NCBI RefSeq assembly: GCF_037038585.1
Contig: NC_092520.1
Span: forward strand, 146,815,104-146,879,103
Direction: 5' to 3'
Length of the DNA: 64,000 nucleotides
Origin: Patagioenas fasciata
Taxonomy: Eukaryota > Chordata > Aves > Columbiformes > Columbidae
Position 1 is the first letter of the stretch, and each line of letters opens with the position of its first letter. The position numbers and the translations under genes are program-made. Under the pieces are notes generated by a model. The model did not search any database, was not told the DNA's origin, and was given only the letters and a program-made list of their open reading frames with translations. Shown piece by piece: positions 24,571-36,300 of the stretch.

Positions 24571-27500
24571 TTGGAGGATATTCTGTCCTCAGAAGTGACA
24601 TTTTTCATGGAAACATGCCTGTTTCAATTCAGAATTCTCTGAGAAAAGCTTTCTCAGTCAGATGGGAGAGATGTTCTTTACTACCTCTAGCAGACAATGA
24701 ATCATAGTTCCTACAAGCTCGAGCAGGTTGGTCTTGAAACATCTCTTTTTGTTAGCTGCTTGTACATGGCTCATGGGCCGCAAGGGCACTGTAGGCTGAA
24801 GGACCACATATCCTGGATGGTAATTGTATAATTTTCCTCTGGCCCAGCCCAGGTATGTTGCTAACTAAAACAATGCAAAGAATGATCTCACTTAATGTGA
24901 CCTCACAAGATATCACTGAACACTATCAAACATACTGCAGAAGATCACAAAAGAGAAATTAAAAGGGAGGATTCCTGTGTCTTGCCATATTCCCAGATGC
25001 AGCAGCCAGGAGACCAAAGCTTGGCCTACACTATTCTTTGATACATGTTAGGTACTGGATGGGACTGCTTATAAGGAAAAAAAAAAAAAGTGCAACAGTA
25101 GAAACCTAACCCTTTAGCAGATGTCCCCTTGGAACTTTGAAGGGCCATTTCAAACCCCAGGTTGGTAGCATTCTGATTAAGAACTTGAACCTGAGAATCT
25201 AACGTTGTTTATAGACCTGAGACTCTCACACTATGAGGTGTGCTATCATCTTTTCATCTCACACAAAAAATCAAATAGTTGGACCTTATAGAGAAAGGGA
25301 AACAGAAATTATTGGGTGGGGAATACAGTACACAGTGAATGATAATGTGGATTGTACAGGACTTTGGTCAGCTGCCTGTTAAACAGAGCAGCTCACAGTT
25401 TTTTCTCACTACTTCAAGCCTTCAGGAGGTTTCACTCATCTCTGATAGCCTGAGACATCAAGACCAACCCCCTTCCTGATCATTCAATGAGAAGGTCAGT
25501 GAAGCTCTGATTCTCTGACTGTTGGTGTGTGTCAATACAGCCTTCTAGTTCAGATATTCACACCCTCACCTGAAAAAATGTCTTTTGTCACTGTTAAGTC
25601 ATAAAGCCACACAAGTACTTTTCTCTTCTGAACTCATTCCATTTTAATCTTGTCTCTGGGAAGTTTCATCCTTATCTGCTAGTGGATTTCCCATACTCAC
25701 TTTAAACAACATTTTTAGTAGGGATTCTAGAAAAAAATAAAACAATCATGATTTTCCTTTAGTGAATCAGGAAAAGGAGTTGGGACCTAAAAGGTAAACT
25801 AAATCCTAAAATATATATAATCATTACAATTTACAGATAGCATTGATCACATAGCTTACTATCTGTTCATTGCATCCCCTGTAACTGCATCTTCATGGCA
25901 AATGGAGGCCCGCCATTGGATATACATGTTATCTGACACCGAAAAAAACAAAGAAGGATGTTAGTTCCTTGCTCGGTGCATCACTGGAAAGCACTTAAAA
26001 GTTACTGATTAAAGTTTTAAAGATAAAACTGAATCTTTAAAGTGCAATAATTTTGCCTTGAACACGAAGCATAACCAGTTTCAAGACTGTACTATATTTG
26101 GAACAAGAATTAACAGGAAAGGAATCTGCAAAAAACAAACATCACTACTTGATATTTCAGCACCAGACATGTGTGAGATATTTCTCTATCTTACAAAGAG
26201 TTTTTGTCCTAAGAGGAAAGGCTCATAATTCATTTTGTTAAGAAACTAAAGGTAAGATTTGGACTCACCAGTATTAACTGATTTATGCAAATTTTGTACT
26301 TATGAATGAATTAGTTGCCAATCTCACTGTATTTTAAGTGAGATCAGCACCATATGGAGAGCAAACAGACTTGCTTATTAAAGAGTTTTGTCAAAAGAGT
26401 AACTTGGCAAATATACCTCTGAAACCCAGTATTGATAATGAAAAGTCTAACAAACTTTCCTAAGAATTTAGTTGATGCTCTGACAACTGGACTCAGTTTT
26501 AAGTTATTGACAGAGATCAGTATCCCTTCCTTGAACTGTGCTCTGCCTAAAATAGAAAACTGAGCTCAGTTCTGACCCCCGTGAAGTCAGTGGCATAACG
26601 CCAAGTATCTTCAACTGCCTCGGGAATGGGACTATTGTTTTTAAGACAGACACTGACAATTACCTAAACTGCACACTTTGACTACCATGGTCAGGGTTAG
26701 ATTAGCTCTTTTATTTCTATGCATGCAGTTTAATTAGATTCACCCTGATATGTTCAGTGATATGAGAGCAATCATCCTGAGGCATCACTTTTCCTCTGTT
26801 CCCGCTTCTACACAGGTTCTGTGAGGGCAGACTTTGTGAACTAGGAATGTAGACCAGGAGCACATTCCCATCAGGAAAACACAGGGTTCTCTGAAATGGT
26901 CCTAACCCCCTTAATATAATGCAGTATCAGGTCAGGTTCCTGGTTCTACATCTACCAGCTGCCTGTCTACAAAGGGAAATTCAGGCTGGCAAGGCGATGT
27001 TGAGTCTGACAGCATATAACTTCAACAGGTGTTGCTAGAGCCCGTAGGAAGTGTTGTCTCTCTGAGCTTCACAGAGGCTGTAAAAACTAGCAGGACAGAT
27101 TGATAAGGCAGCCTCGCCAACAGCTGTGGTAGTTGTACAAAGACCCTGGCCATTCACAATTGAAAAAGAGCAAAAGATGAAAACATGTTTCAGGAGAGTC
27201 CCACACACCCAAGACACACAGTTTTACCCTCACTACAACATTTGAACATCTCAGAAATAGGATTATTGTGCTCAGAGACGATAGGTCACACAGTGTCCAA
27301 AGGAGTCCTTAATCATTCACTGCTGTTCCCCTTAACTTAGAGTGCTCAATAGCCTAGCTTGGCCTCCTAAAATTTGCAGAAACAACTAGATCAAAACAAG
27401 ACACTTATAGGAATATCCAGATCATCCAGAGTTATAAACTACAAAACACAAAAACATGGAATAGGCTGCTATTTCAGATCTCTTTTCAAATACTTTGTAC

Positions 27501-29782
27501 TAGTGTGGCATGCTCTGATGCTACATCAGGCCTTTAAACATCAGTTCATCACTTATAACCCCTCAGATAAGTTTTCTTAAGGGAAGTCCAAAAGTCTCAT
27601 TTGCCTCAAATTCCTTCTACCTTCTGCAGCTCAATTTTTTCCAAGTTAAGCATTACTTACTGACAGTGACACCCAGTCTTATATGATGCCATGTGATACC
27701 TTTCTAGAGAGCATTGAAACAGACTGACTCATAATTTAGGCTCAGGGCTGAGCATGAATAATAATTATCTCATTCACACCCTTTTTCAAAGTGTGTTGTC
27801 TGTGATTTTTTTCACTAGTTCAGAACACGGCCCAGACCAAATGCTACTCGTTCCAACCAGCAGTGGGAAAGTTTACTGAAAGCAGCAGCAGTTCTATTTG
27901 ATCCTACATCTGCTGAAGCCAGTTGCAATTTTTCCATTCAATTCTACAGTGGAAGAAAAGGCCTTCAGAGTCCAAACACAACTTGAATCAAATAAGGGTG
28001 GAGCAGGCATCTCTCTGGCCCAAGTTCCAGTCATCACCATGTTTTGCAGCTAAAAATGGTAAAGTTTTTTCATACCTTATAGGATTAAGTTACTCTTCAT
28101 TCAATACCCACAAAATTTGATACGAGCTATGATATATCTGCATATTGAGCAGTACAGGTCATTCTCCATGCTAGTTGTACTTCATCATGGGTGATACACA
28201 ATTGCCTTCCAACACCCACTGATGACAAAAGGAATTTAGCACCTTAAAAAAATATTGCTCAGCACCTTGTTGAATTGTGGTCTTTCTGTACAGAAAATTG
28301 TAGAGATGGCATGTCTGATTTCCAAAGACTTTCAGTGTATTTCCTGACTTCCCAGATGACTTTTTAAAATGGGGATTATCTACCTATGGAAAAGACATCT
28401 TTATTGCAGTTAGTCATTCTCATTTAAAATGAGTATTTAGTATTCTGAAATGAATTAAGTTACACCTAAGTCTGGCCTACTTTATTCAAAATGCAATTCC
28501 TTACAGAGGGCTATGTTCCATTTCAAGTCATCCTACTTCAGATCTAGTGGGTTTTGTTGTGTTTGTTTGTTTGTTTGTTTGTTTGTTTGTTTTTATTCAG
28601 GCTAGGCTTCTGAAGTGTTCCTGTGAAGATGAAGCCTTACAGCTTTAGAAACACCCTATCTTCAATTCTGATCTTGCTCTACACCAAGAAAATTGTTGTA
28701 AATTCCTGATTGTAAAGCCTGAAGAGACGTAGTAATATCCCTGTTACATACAATGCATTTTCCTCAAACAAATGCAGCTGCACCAAAATACATCAAAATT
28801 CTGCAACAGAAACTGCAAGAGAATTCTCAGAACATACATATGTTGTGTCAGCGCCCCAGATGACACTTCTGTTCCCAAATACCTTAGGATTTATCACCTA
28901 TGGGTTATAAAAAATGGTAAGGCTCAATTATTTGGGGATTTGCCATTTTCTTTCTGGAAAATATGATTTTGTAAGATATTCCTTGCTTTTAGCCAGTGTG
29001 CTTATAGCATTATTTTCAAAAGCTACCAGGCAGATGGTCCCCAAATGTGAGTTAATAACTTGTGGGTAGCTTTTGAGGAAGCTTTTTGAAATCCCTTCAT
29101 GCAAAATGATTTTGCAAACTGCCTGCATGCCATTCTTTGGCTGTTCTAGCAAACTATTTCAAAATGGTCAAAAGAAAATGGCAGATTATTATGTTCTATT
29201 TGTTTTGCAGCAGACTGTTACATTTAGTTTGCAGCAGTAAGAGTATAAAGAGAAACCAAATAATGCACAAGGCTTTTACTGATGATTTGTATAGAACATG
29301 GAAGTTCTCACTGGCTACAAGGACAGGATGTTTGGGCCTCCGCCCTTCTTCTGCAGCTCTTCTACAGCATTTCTTACCATTCAAAATCAGGCTGCCTTTT
29401 GACAGAGCAGGATAGACTGAGTATTCAACAATCATGAGTCAGACTTCAGAGTGTCATAAGATTAATATAAAAATCAGATTTCAAATGTTGGGGTCTTCCT
29501 GTTTTCCTTTGGCTTGTTAGAGATACTATGTTTTTCATATGGTATAAACTTAGAAATAAACCTAGTGTCCAATCTGGTGAGCATCTCCCAGTGTTTTTGA
29601 ACAGACTTCATGAGAAATCCATCATTATACTGATGTCAAAATGCTGCAGTCATTCTTAACAATGGCAGCAGGTAAAATGTCTTCTAATCCCTACACGGAT
29701 TAGTCTGTATGGGAACCAATCAAGTTTAACTGCCTTGCGTCCTGGATGATCCATAACTTTAGAAAATAGAGTAGAAAAACAG
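24571..29782. other. Non-coding stretch of about 5.2 kb
   Basis: No coding exon was recognised. It contains short A-rich runs and the (GTTT)n repeat at 28551. All open frames are under 95 codons without domain content. Confidence 0.55.
28551..28594. repeat. (GTTT)n microsatellite
   Basis: About nine tandem GTTT units, a probable length polymorphism. Confidence 0.92.
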
Positions 29783-29843
29783 AAAATATAACACTTTCAG
29801 TTGGAAAGGACCTACCAGTGATCATCTGGTCCAACTGCCTCAG
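29783..29843 (-). mobile_element. 3' piece of a CR1 interrupted by a second CR1
   Basis: Reads as the reverse complement of a CR1 3' end ('gttggaaaggacctaccag', 'catctggtccaactgcct'). The element stops abruptly at 29843, where a plus-strand CR1 begins, and resumes at 30118. It is the 3' portion of the host copy. Confidence 0.75.
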
Positions 29844-30117
29844 TGACAACCAATGATAAGACAAGGGGCAATAGGTACAAACTGGAACACAGGAGGTTCC
29901 ACTTAAATATGAGAAGAAACTTCTTCACAGTGAGGGTGACGGAGCACTGGAACAGGCCGCCCAGGGAGGTTTTGGAGTCTCCTTCTCTGGAGACATTCAA
30001 AACCCATCTGGACACATTCCTGTGTAACCTCATCTAGGTGTTCCTGCTCCGGCAGGGGGATTGGACTAGATGATCTTCCGAGGTCTCTTCCAGTCCCTAG
30101 TATTCTGTGATTCTGTG
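29844..30117 (+). mobile_element. CR1 LINE nested inside another CR1
   Basis: Plus-strand 5'-truncated CR1 of the same type as the 9942-11005 copy. The frame reads [19 protein letters not shown] through [17 protein letters not shown], then the short 3' untranslated part, ending in ATTCTGTGATTCTGTG. It is flanked by cctcag (29838-29843) and cctgag (30118-30123), a plausible target duplication with one mismatch. The octamer tail is intact, so it is younger than its host. Confidence 0.85.
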
Positions 30118-31075
30118 CCTGAGCCTTTCAGAGCTGACCAAAAGCTAAAGCATGTTGTTAAGGGCATTGTCCAAGTGCCTCTTAAACACTGACAGGCTGA
30201 GGGCATCGACCACCACTTTAGAAAGTCTGTTCCAGTCTTTGACCACCCTCTCAGTAAAGAAATGTTTCTTAATTTCAAGTCTGAACCTCACTTGGCACAG
30301 TTTTGAACCATTCCCACATGTCCTGTCACTGGATACCAAGAAGAGCTCAGCACCTCCCCTTCCACACCCCTCCTCTGGAAGCCGTAGAGAGTCACAAGGT
30401 CACCCCTCAGCCCCATTTTCTCCAATCTAGACAAACCAGAGTCCTTGTCCACTCCTCATAGGACATGACTTCTAGCCCTTCCACCAGCTTTTTTGCCCTC
30501 CTCTGGATGCATTCAAAGACCTTTGCATCCTTTTTGAATGGTAGGGCCCAGAACTGCACGCAGTGGTCAAGGTGAGGCCACATCAACACTGAATACAGCA
30601 GGATAATCACCTCTTTTGACCGGCTGGTTATGCTGTGCTTGATGCACCCCAAGGTGCCATTTGCCGTCTTGGCTGCCAGCGTACATACCACTGACTCATA
30701 CTGAGCATCCTGTTGACCAGCACCCCCAGGTGCCTTTCTGCAAAGCTGCTCTCCCGTTGCTCCTCTCCCAATTTATACTTGTGTCTGGCATTATTCTGTC
30801 CCAGGTGCAAAATCCAGCATTTTGACTTGTTGCATTTCATCCCATTGATCATTTCCCAATGCTCCAATCTATCTACATCCCTCTGCAAGGCCTCCTGTCC
30901 CTCAAGAGAGTCAACAGCACCTCTCAGTTTGGTCTCATCAGCAAACTTACTAATGGTGCATTCAACTTCTGCATTCAGATCCTTGACAGAACTGGTCCTA
31001 GAATTCAACCCTGAGGAAAAAGAACCTTGGCCCAAGGTATTAAAAAAATCAGCTAAGAGCTCCAAGTTGATAGTA
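30118..31075 (-). pseudogene. Host CR1 LINE with decayed reverse transcriptase
   Basis: This is the continuation of the minus-strand CR1 interrupted at 29844. Minus-strand frames at 31065-30628, 30691-30407 and 30339-30145 cover successive parts of the ORF2 C-terminus in different phases, so several frameshifts are present. Landmarks are the catalytic box read as FADE instead of FADD, the LHLGQNNARHKYKLGEEQ block, and ECIQRRAKKLVEGLEVMSYE. The 5' part is truncated. It is not functional. Confidence 0.88.
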
Positions 31076-33127
31076 ACAGCAAGTGAATTTCTTCTTCAAG
31101 CACAACCAAACTTCCTGCCATAAGGGACCAGGACATAACACTTCCTTCAGGATAGAGCCAAAGTCTGGATGATAAAGAACAAACTCCAAGGTGTACTTTC
31201 TTCTCAGAAATCACTAATTGCTGATACATATGAATCTATATTAAAACAAAAAAGCAAACAAACACAAACAAACATCAACAACAAAAACAAACAAACAAAA
31301 TGAAACAAAACCAAACACAAACAAACCAAAAAAACACAGCTGCTTCACTGCTCACAGCTGTCATGAGGAGAGGCTGAGAGAACCAACACACAAGGGCTAT
31401 TAGCCACATTTCTTATGGCATCATTTGAAGGGTCTCATCCACAGCATCGGTAATGAACACAGTATAAGAATGTAAATAAAACAGATTGCATTGGCTAGAC
31501 CCGAAGGGTGAAGACTAGTGATCAGAGCAACAAACATATTTGCAGATAACACAGAAAGTGCATGTAATAGCTATCTCACTAGAGAGCAGTAAACTGATGG
31601 CTATTTTGGCTAGTTGTACCTTACGGTTTCATTTTAGTTTGACTGAAAAATGTGGGCAAAAAGTGTGACCACATGTTCTTAAAATTAAAGTATTAGCCTC
31701 CCCATCAGGAAATGTGCCGTCTCTTCTGCATCCCAGCACTGTGTGATCCTGGGAAAGCTGTTTAGAGCTCAGTTATGTTTTTCAGGTCCGGTCTTAAACA
31801 CAGCATAGTAACATGCTTTGCTTTGCTTTTCTTCCTGCCCATTCTCAAATCAGGCCAAAAAGTCCTATAGCAAATGCCACTGGTGAGTATTATATGCACA
31901 GATACTTGGTTAGTGAGTAGCAAAGAATCAACCAACTCTTTGCAGAGTGCTTTATGCTTAGAAAAGCTAATAGAATGAGCTATTACTCAGCTCCAGAGAA
32001 GCAAAGGAGCTGCAGCTAGTATAGCTGCTGTGCAGGGATGCTAAGGGGCATGCAAGACAATCTACTTAAACTCAGACTACTTAAAGTCTGAGAGTAAAGG
32101 TTCAGTCTTCTTGTAAACTCTTCCATCCGTTTTTCCTGCCCCTCCAAGCTCACCACTGCAATGCAGCGGGAAAGGGTACGAGCTTTAATTTCAAGATTTT
32201 GTTTCCTCAACTTGTGAAACACCAGGATGGCATGAGATGGACCATGACAAACCTGACCCCAAAGTCGCTGAAATCAAGAGGGGTCTCTCTCCCTGCCCCA
32301 CTCTCCAATTACTACAGACTTTAGAACAAGTTAGAAGCCTGAAAAATGTTCTGAAATTACTGCTAGACGGAAGGAACTATCTCGATATGCAAGCCACTAT
32401 TCACCTTATTTCTAAGCACAACGCTGTTTCTCACTGTTGTTCTGTAAATCCCATCTAATCAATTTTTGCTACACTTCAGAGAAGTCATGTCTGAACATAC
32501 CCTGGCTGACAGTCCATTTCATTCATCATCTCTTTCCTGTTTTGATAAACAATTTAGGAGACCTCATGCCATAGCTTTTCCCTAAGAGAAGTAGTATTAA
32601 TTCAGTTCTTTCCTTCTCCCATGCAGTCAGCTACCTTTACAAAAGTTGTAAAAAAAAATATGTTCTTCAAGGTTGGTGTCCTTTTGCCAAATTTGCTTGA
32701 AAACGGCCAACAAGCAAAAGTTACTGATAAACAAAAGAGCAACTAAAAACCCTTTGTTTCCTTTGGAAACCACAAAACCCTCCTCCAGATGAATCAGAGA
32801 GAATCCAGTTGAGTTCAACATACTGTTTTCTGTAAAGTTGGTATAATCTATTTCTGTGATGCTCCATGCAGCAGTTACAATCCCACCAGCAAATGATGTG
32901 TGAAAACAACTGTATGTAAACTTCATGCTAAGGCTACCACTAAGCCACAGTGTCCCTGTGTAGGGAGCCATCCAGAACATGAGCCAGTCTGGGGAGCCCT
33001 GCAAAAGCCAGAATATGCACTTCATAGCACACGGGCTGGTGTATCCAGCACCAGGCACAGCCCCATCCACTTGCCCTTGTCAACACATGAGAGTAAAGGA
33101 AACAGAAGAGAGGTGATGATGATAAGT
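31076..33127. other. Non-coding stretch with CAAA-rich repeat
   Basis: No gene was identified. A 147-codon minus-strand frame (33070-32627) contains one hydrophobic segment and two N-glycosylation-type triplets but resembles no family I know. It is most likely chance. Confidence 0.45.
31240..31342. repeat. (AAAC)-rich low-complexity tract
   Basis: About 100 bases of irregular AAAC, AAAAC and CAAACA units, almost free of T on the plus strand. Confidence 0.9.
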
Positions 33128-33358
33128 GAGAAGGTTTAGATTGGATATCAGGAAAAATTTCTTCACTTAAAGGTTTGTCAGGCACTGAAACAGGCTGCCC
33201 AGGGAAGTGGTTGAGTCACCTTCCCTGGAGATGTTTAAAAGATATGTAGCTGAGGTTCTTATGGATACGGTTTAGTGGTCAACTTGGCAGTGCTAGGTTG
33301 GACTCGATGATCTTAAAAGTCTTTTCCAACCAAAATGATTCCATTATAATGATTCTAC
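33128..33358 (+). mobile_element. CR1 LINE 3' end
   Basis: Plus-strand CR1 remnant. It starts within the ORF2 C-terminus ('gattggatatcaggaaaaat', 'aacaggctgcccagggaagt'), passes through 'gttggactcgatgatcttaa' and 'cttttccaaccaaaatgatt', and ends in a diverged ATGATTCTA tail. It is heavily mutated and non-coding. Confidence 0.88.
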
Positions 33359-36300
33359 AAGAGACTGCTGACTCTGCAAAAGAGAGATAGTGTTGAGAGA
33401 ACGACGGCATGCAAGACCATGCTGTAATCAAGCATTCTACCATTCATCAGGGGACCACAGAGGGACAGCTGCATGCAATATGCCTATTGAAGCACAGGGA
33501 GAGCTGCTGCTCCTATTGAACACTGACCCATGGGGCAACTCAGCAGATTCTGCTTCTTACAGAGGCATACTGGGCTCAGCACTGAGCTCAGCTGGAGTTG
33601 CAAGGCCCTGCCACTCACTGAGCACTGTTTTGCCTCAGTGAAAAGCACCAGCTCCTGGCTCCAGGCTCCTACTGAGATCCAAATTCAACAGAGCCAGCAA
33701 CTCAGCAGGAGCTGGCTGTAGCCCTGGATATAGACATGGCCAATCTGTTCCCAGCGAGCACAGATATTGCACTCTTAGAGCATGTCCTGCACTGGTTTAA
33801 CCCCTGTACAATGTCCTGCACTAATTTAACCCCCTGTTCACTTAGCGTGGTATGCTTCTCTTCAAGGAAGAGCAGTACTTGACCTGCACTGTATGAAAGC
33901 CTACTATCTGTTAACAAGACATTTGCTCTGATGAGGCAGTTAAAATGCACATACTGCAAAGCCTATAAAAATTATTGACATTCATAGCACCATTAATCAG
34001 CTGCACTTAGCCTCCAAATTCCACCATCTCGCTGTGAAATGGAAAGCTGCAGGCTTGATTCACTGCAAATCAGCTCAGCTCTACCCTGTTTCGTCTCAGT
34101 CACGTCAGCACCAAACTGGAAGGAACAGCCACGGATCAGGCAAGAGATTTGTTTGAACCACTTTGTTTTGTTATCCTCACAGTTAAACCTTGAAAAATCC
34201 ATTTTTTGCCAAGATATTTTGCTGTAGTTGTTCCTCCCTTTGAGAAAGATGCTAATTGTCTGTTTATTGTCTGGTCAGAAAGGGGAATTGAATATTGCCT
34301 GAGTGAGTCACAGCCTGCTGGAATTCACTCCTGCCCTTTCCTTAAATTAAGAAGGCATGGGTTGCACACACACCTGAGTAGAGACACTTCATGAGTAAGT
34401 CTTCTTTTTAGTAAAGGTACCTGGCTCATGTTTCCTATTCAACAGAGACTAAAGCTTTACAGAATCAGTGGTTGGCAGCACTCCCAGGATATTTTTCCAT
34501 TCGCACATATTTCTAAAAATGTCAACGCCAGTCCAACCATTCTCATCTGGGAAGCCTGACATCACATGTACATTAGCCCCCCCAAAAAAACAAAAACAAA
34601 ACCAAAAAAAACTTAAAATGCAAGCCCCTTCTAAAAAGGAAAACAAATTCAAAGTATGTTACATTGGCTCCTGCCTCTGAGCTCTGTGCAAATAACCAGA
34701 GGAAATTTTGCAGTGTGATTTTACACCCATGACAATTCAATTAGAAAATCAGATGAGGGAACAGTATGGGTTTCACTGATGAGAAGTGGATGGTACGTGA
34801 GATTCTTATTCAGGCCTGATTCCTGTATGTTTAGGTTCGTTACCCAACAGCAGACAAAAAAAGTCCCAGGCAGGGCCTTAAGAGCCATGCTTTCTTTGCA
34901 GTCCTGGAATTAAAACCAGACAGCTAAACAACACTACATCTGACTGTGGGAGTGCTTCTCCAGGGAGGAAGCATTTTGGCTTGAGCATTTTGTTCCAGTC
35001 ATCAGTCTCTGATTATTTTCTCTTCCAAATTTGGACCCTTCACACACCTTCCCAGAATCACCTGCTTTGCCTGAGAAAATAGTATAGATGAACAAGACAT
35101 GCCACACTACCATTTTGCAAGCTGAGTTCAGGCAATAAGAAATATTGTTTCCACACTCTCTTCTCCCCACAGCACATGCTGTCAGCATGCTATCACTGTA
35201 AGAGAGATCACTATTTAATTTGGTCTGTCAAGACTCAAGGAAAACAAAGGATATGACTGCTGCCCTCAAGTCTATCTGAGTAGGATCCTTGGAATGGAAC
35301 AAAAGTTGACTTCAGCACGACTAATCCATAATTACAGAGTAAACAGAGAGCAGGATGTGCTCCTGAAATATTTGATATACATATTTCACTGTCCGTGGAT
35401 GCTGCAGTAATGACTTTACGACTTCTCTCTGTAGGGGAAATTAATAGAAGGACCTCCTCCCCTTACTGCTTCCAATTATGATTTTGTTCTTTTATGTCCA
35501 AGATGTGTCTGGCTCTTGAATTGTCCTTTTGCATTCTTGCAAATCTACATGCTTTTTACATGTCCATTTTAAGTATGTATACTGCCTCTAAATTATTGAA
35601 TAATACATACATATGACAGACAGAATTTTTAACCTTACTTTTGAAAGAGTCTTTAAAGACTGATAACCTGATGTAAAAGGTTTCATCAGACTTTCCAAGT
35701 GGTGGACTTCAGCATTCTAGACCCCAAGTTTGGGTGGTCTTTGCTAAAGACCCCTAAGAGATGACACCCACATTAAGCTACCTGCCCACTCATCTGCTGG
35801 AAGAAGCTACCTCCATAGCAGAAATTCCTCAGTCATCAAGTTCTATTGTCTAGAACATTTGCCATAATCAAACAAGCCTTCAGTAATCAGAAGTCATATT
35901 CTGCCACTCCTACTGAAGGATGACAACCTCTGTCAGAGGAGTGAGACAAAGGAGAAAACAGAGTCATTAGGAGAAGGACTGTGTTCACTGGAAGATCATA
36001 TGGGATGCTTCTGTATAAAAAAAGTAAAAAATGAAAGCCACTGATAGGTTCATTTGTCCCTAGTGGTCTCTTCAGAGGGACTTGCTTCTCACCCACTTTT
36101 TGGGGTGGTTGGCAGCATTAATATCTAATATTATTGCAATTGAGCTGCAAATACAGTGTCAGAAAATATTTCAAGTGGAAGTTTACTTCTAGACATGCAC
36201 TCTTCTCAGCCTGTCTGAACTTAACTCATGTTCTAGTCCCTGGGGATAACAGCAGAGCTGGCATATAGATTCACCTTCAATTTACAGAAGAATTCTAGTG

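Noticed and set aside
32627-33070. 147-codon minus-strand frame with a hydrophobic segment and N-glycosylation-type sites, resembling an envelope-like fragment at first sight
   Set aside because: No recognisable envelope motif, no neighbouring retroviral sequence or LTR, and the frame simply ends beside a CR1 fragment. Treated as chance.
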